From NCBI GenBank assembly GCA_018398815.1, contig CM031609.1, positions 34,548,799-34,612,798 of the forward strand: 64,000 bases of DNA, read 5' to 3'. A program made the translations under genes and the position numbers. The notes beneath the pieces were generated by a model. The model was not told the origin of the DNA, made no database searches, and worked only from the letters and a program-made list of their open reading frames with translations. Positions 58,128-64,000 of this stretch are shown here, in pieces. The stretch is from Conus ventricosus (Eukaryota; Mollusca; Gastropoda; Neogastropoda; Conidae). Position 1 is the stretch's first letter. The number at the start of each line of letters is the position of its first letter.

Positions 58128-58405
58128 CGCGATTTTTCCGCGAAAGCATCCAACACATAGAAGAAACAGGCGAAGGAACACGTGTGGTGGTCACAGGCAC
58201 TGGCGAAAACAAAACGGAAACCAACTTCCGGTCGGTCGATCGGATAATACGGAACGGCGCGAAGTCGAAACTTTGATTCGGTAGTGGAGTTGCTGGTCGG
58301 AAAACGGAACGGAATAAATTTTTTTTTTCGAAATTAAGGAAATTCCGATTTGTAAATTTCCAAAATAAGGATTTTCCGATTTCCGAGCGGTAACTTTCCC
58401 CCCTG

Positions 58406-58560
58406 CGTATTTGTTGGATTTCTCTGAGATTTGCTTTATAGGATATCCAGAGAGTGGTTCATTGGTGGTTGTACTATTGACCTGCTGACTGTATTCTGTT
58501 TCACAGTCTCGAAAATCTTGAATGACAACTGTATCTCAAACTGACACCGAGCCCATCAAA
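58406..58560 (-). pseudogene. Penelope-like element, N-terminal piece
   Basis: Reads TVVIQDFRDCETEYSQQVNS and TTTNEPLSGYPI, the start-of-RT region typical of Penelope-like elements (xVVxxxxDYxxExxRQL...), on the same strand as 54405-55155. Confidence 0.7.
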
Positions 58561-58609
58561 TGGTGGAAACAACATCAGAAAATACACAACCCAAAACTAC
58601 TTTGTTAAA

Positions 58610-58770
58610 ATCAAAATCATCACTGAATTTCCCCTACACTTACTAGGGAACTATTATCCTAATAAGGATATTGGGGATTTCTTTCTAAATCAAAATCATC
58701 ACTGAATTTATCCCACATCTACTAGGGAACTATTATCTTAATAATAATAGTGGGAGTTCTTTTATAACAC
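58610..58770. repeat. ~80-bp tandem duplication
   Basis: AAATCAAAATCATCACTGAA and ACTAGGGAACTATTATC occur twice (58610-58690 and 58691-58770). Confidence 0.85.
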
Positions 58771-58891
58771 AATTACCTTTCCCTCACTCATATTCCAACT
58801 CCCCCTTCCTTCCCTGAGTTTAACAACTGCTGTGTTCGGAACAGACAGGCAGAAATGGACACCCTGAGCCATTCACACCATCAATCTGCTA

Positions 58892-59560
<669 letters not shown>

Positions 59561-59995
59561 CAGTGACTGCACATCATGAAACTGAACATCCCACATCACA
59601 GACTTGACCATCACAAATCACAAACTTGAATACCCCATAGCACAAACTTCATCATTACACATCACAAAAACTGGATTTCCATGTACTAACTTGAACAGCA
59701 CACATCATGATCTCAAAACCACAAAGCTGATTATCATGAACTCAAATTTACACAGCACAACAGAAAACTGACCATCACACATCACAAAGTTGGCCATTAC
59801 ACATCACTAACTTAAATATTACCCACCACAAACTTGTACCTCACAAATCTATCAAACATCACATACCTGACCATCACAATCTTAAAATATTTCATATTAG
59901 AAACTTTGTCATCAACAACACAATCTTAAATATATAAAAAAAAAATCACAAACTTGACCAACGCAACCTTAATTACCACACATCACAAACCTGAA
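59561..59995. repeat. Degenerate short tandem repeat (ACATCACAAACTTGA-like)
   Basis: Some 20 loosely spaced variants of CATCACAAACTTGACCATCA run through this intron segment; strongly diverged, period roughly 18-25 bp. Confidence 0.6.

Positions 59996-64000
<4,005 letters not shown>

Larger units (their letters stand above)
55792..58405 (-). mobile_element. hAT-like element with zinc-finger gene, 6-bp TSD
   Basis: Inverted termini CAGGGGGGAAAGTT at 55792 and 58405, flanked by CGTATT on both sides (55786-55791 and 58406-58411). 2.6 kb long, inserted in the Penelope remnant within a PRPF4B intron. A G-rich palindromic block (55833-55915, GGGGGTCCAGGGGGCCGC) near the left end resembles that in the MITE at 37144. 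It carries the two-exon gene at 56883-58127 but no dimerisation (hATC) region, so it is internally deleted. Confidence 0.75.

Overview
The window looks like a piece of an animal nuclear genome, most likely a marine mollusc and probably a gastropod. It has spliced genes with GT-AG introns, many (GT)n/(CA)n tracts, and a dense, diverse set of transposable elements: CR1-, L2- and RTE-like LINEs, Penelope, DIRS, Tc1, piggyBac, hAT and a tRNA-derived SINE. The species call is inference; nothing here fixes it.

The only host gene I can identify is on the minus strand: the 3' half of the pre-mRNA splicing kinase PRPF4B (PRP4K). Six exons (63145-63292, 60395-60532, 58970-59123, 53760-53874, 52519-52757, 44115-44318) join in frame, with GT donors and AG acceptors in matching phases, to encode the whole kinase domain and the natural C-terminus. 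The RS-rich N-terminal part lies beyond position 64000. A second possible host gene is a minus-strand exon at 196-348 that would encode an N-terminal signal anchor.

The rest is mostly repeats. Region 1-9.5 kb holds SINE, piggyBac-like, fold-back and LINE remnants. At 9.86-12.48 kb is a fold-back element whose hairpin units each carry a (GTA)n tract. At 12.7-19.1 kb four elements are nested: an L2-like LINE, split by a CR1-like LINE, split by a large inverted-repeat element flanked by a 52-nt direct duplication, split by a 5'-truncated LINE with a 12-bp target duplication. Two related copies of a dispersed element follow at 19.9-23.2 kb, with a 23-residue coding repeat. At 23.5-27.65 kb lies a TIR-bounded element with a decayed Cys-rich/PIN-like protein (possibly Academ-type), followed at once by a nearly intact Tc1 element (27.66-29.20 kb). 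Region 30-39 kb holds fragments of an unusual reverse-transcriptase-like family, a SINE and small MITEs.

The PRPF4B introns are heavily loaded. The last intron (44.3-52.5 kb) carries a 39-bp minisatellite split by a 5.5-kb DIRS-like tyrosine-recombinase retroelement, plus a SINE. The intron between 53.87 and 58.97 kb carries a Penelope-like element split by two hAT-like elements, one of them with a zinc-finger gene. Nearly all mobile-element coding regions carry stops or frameshifts and are dead copies; Tc1 has only one visible stop.
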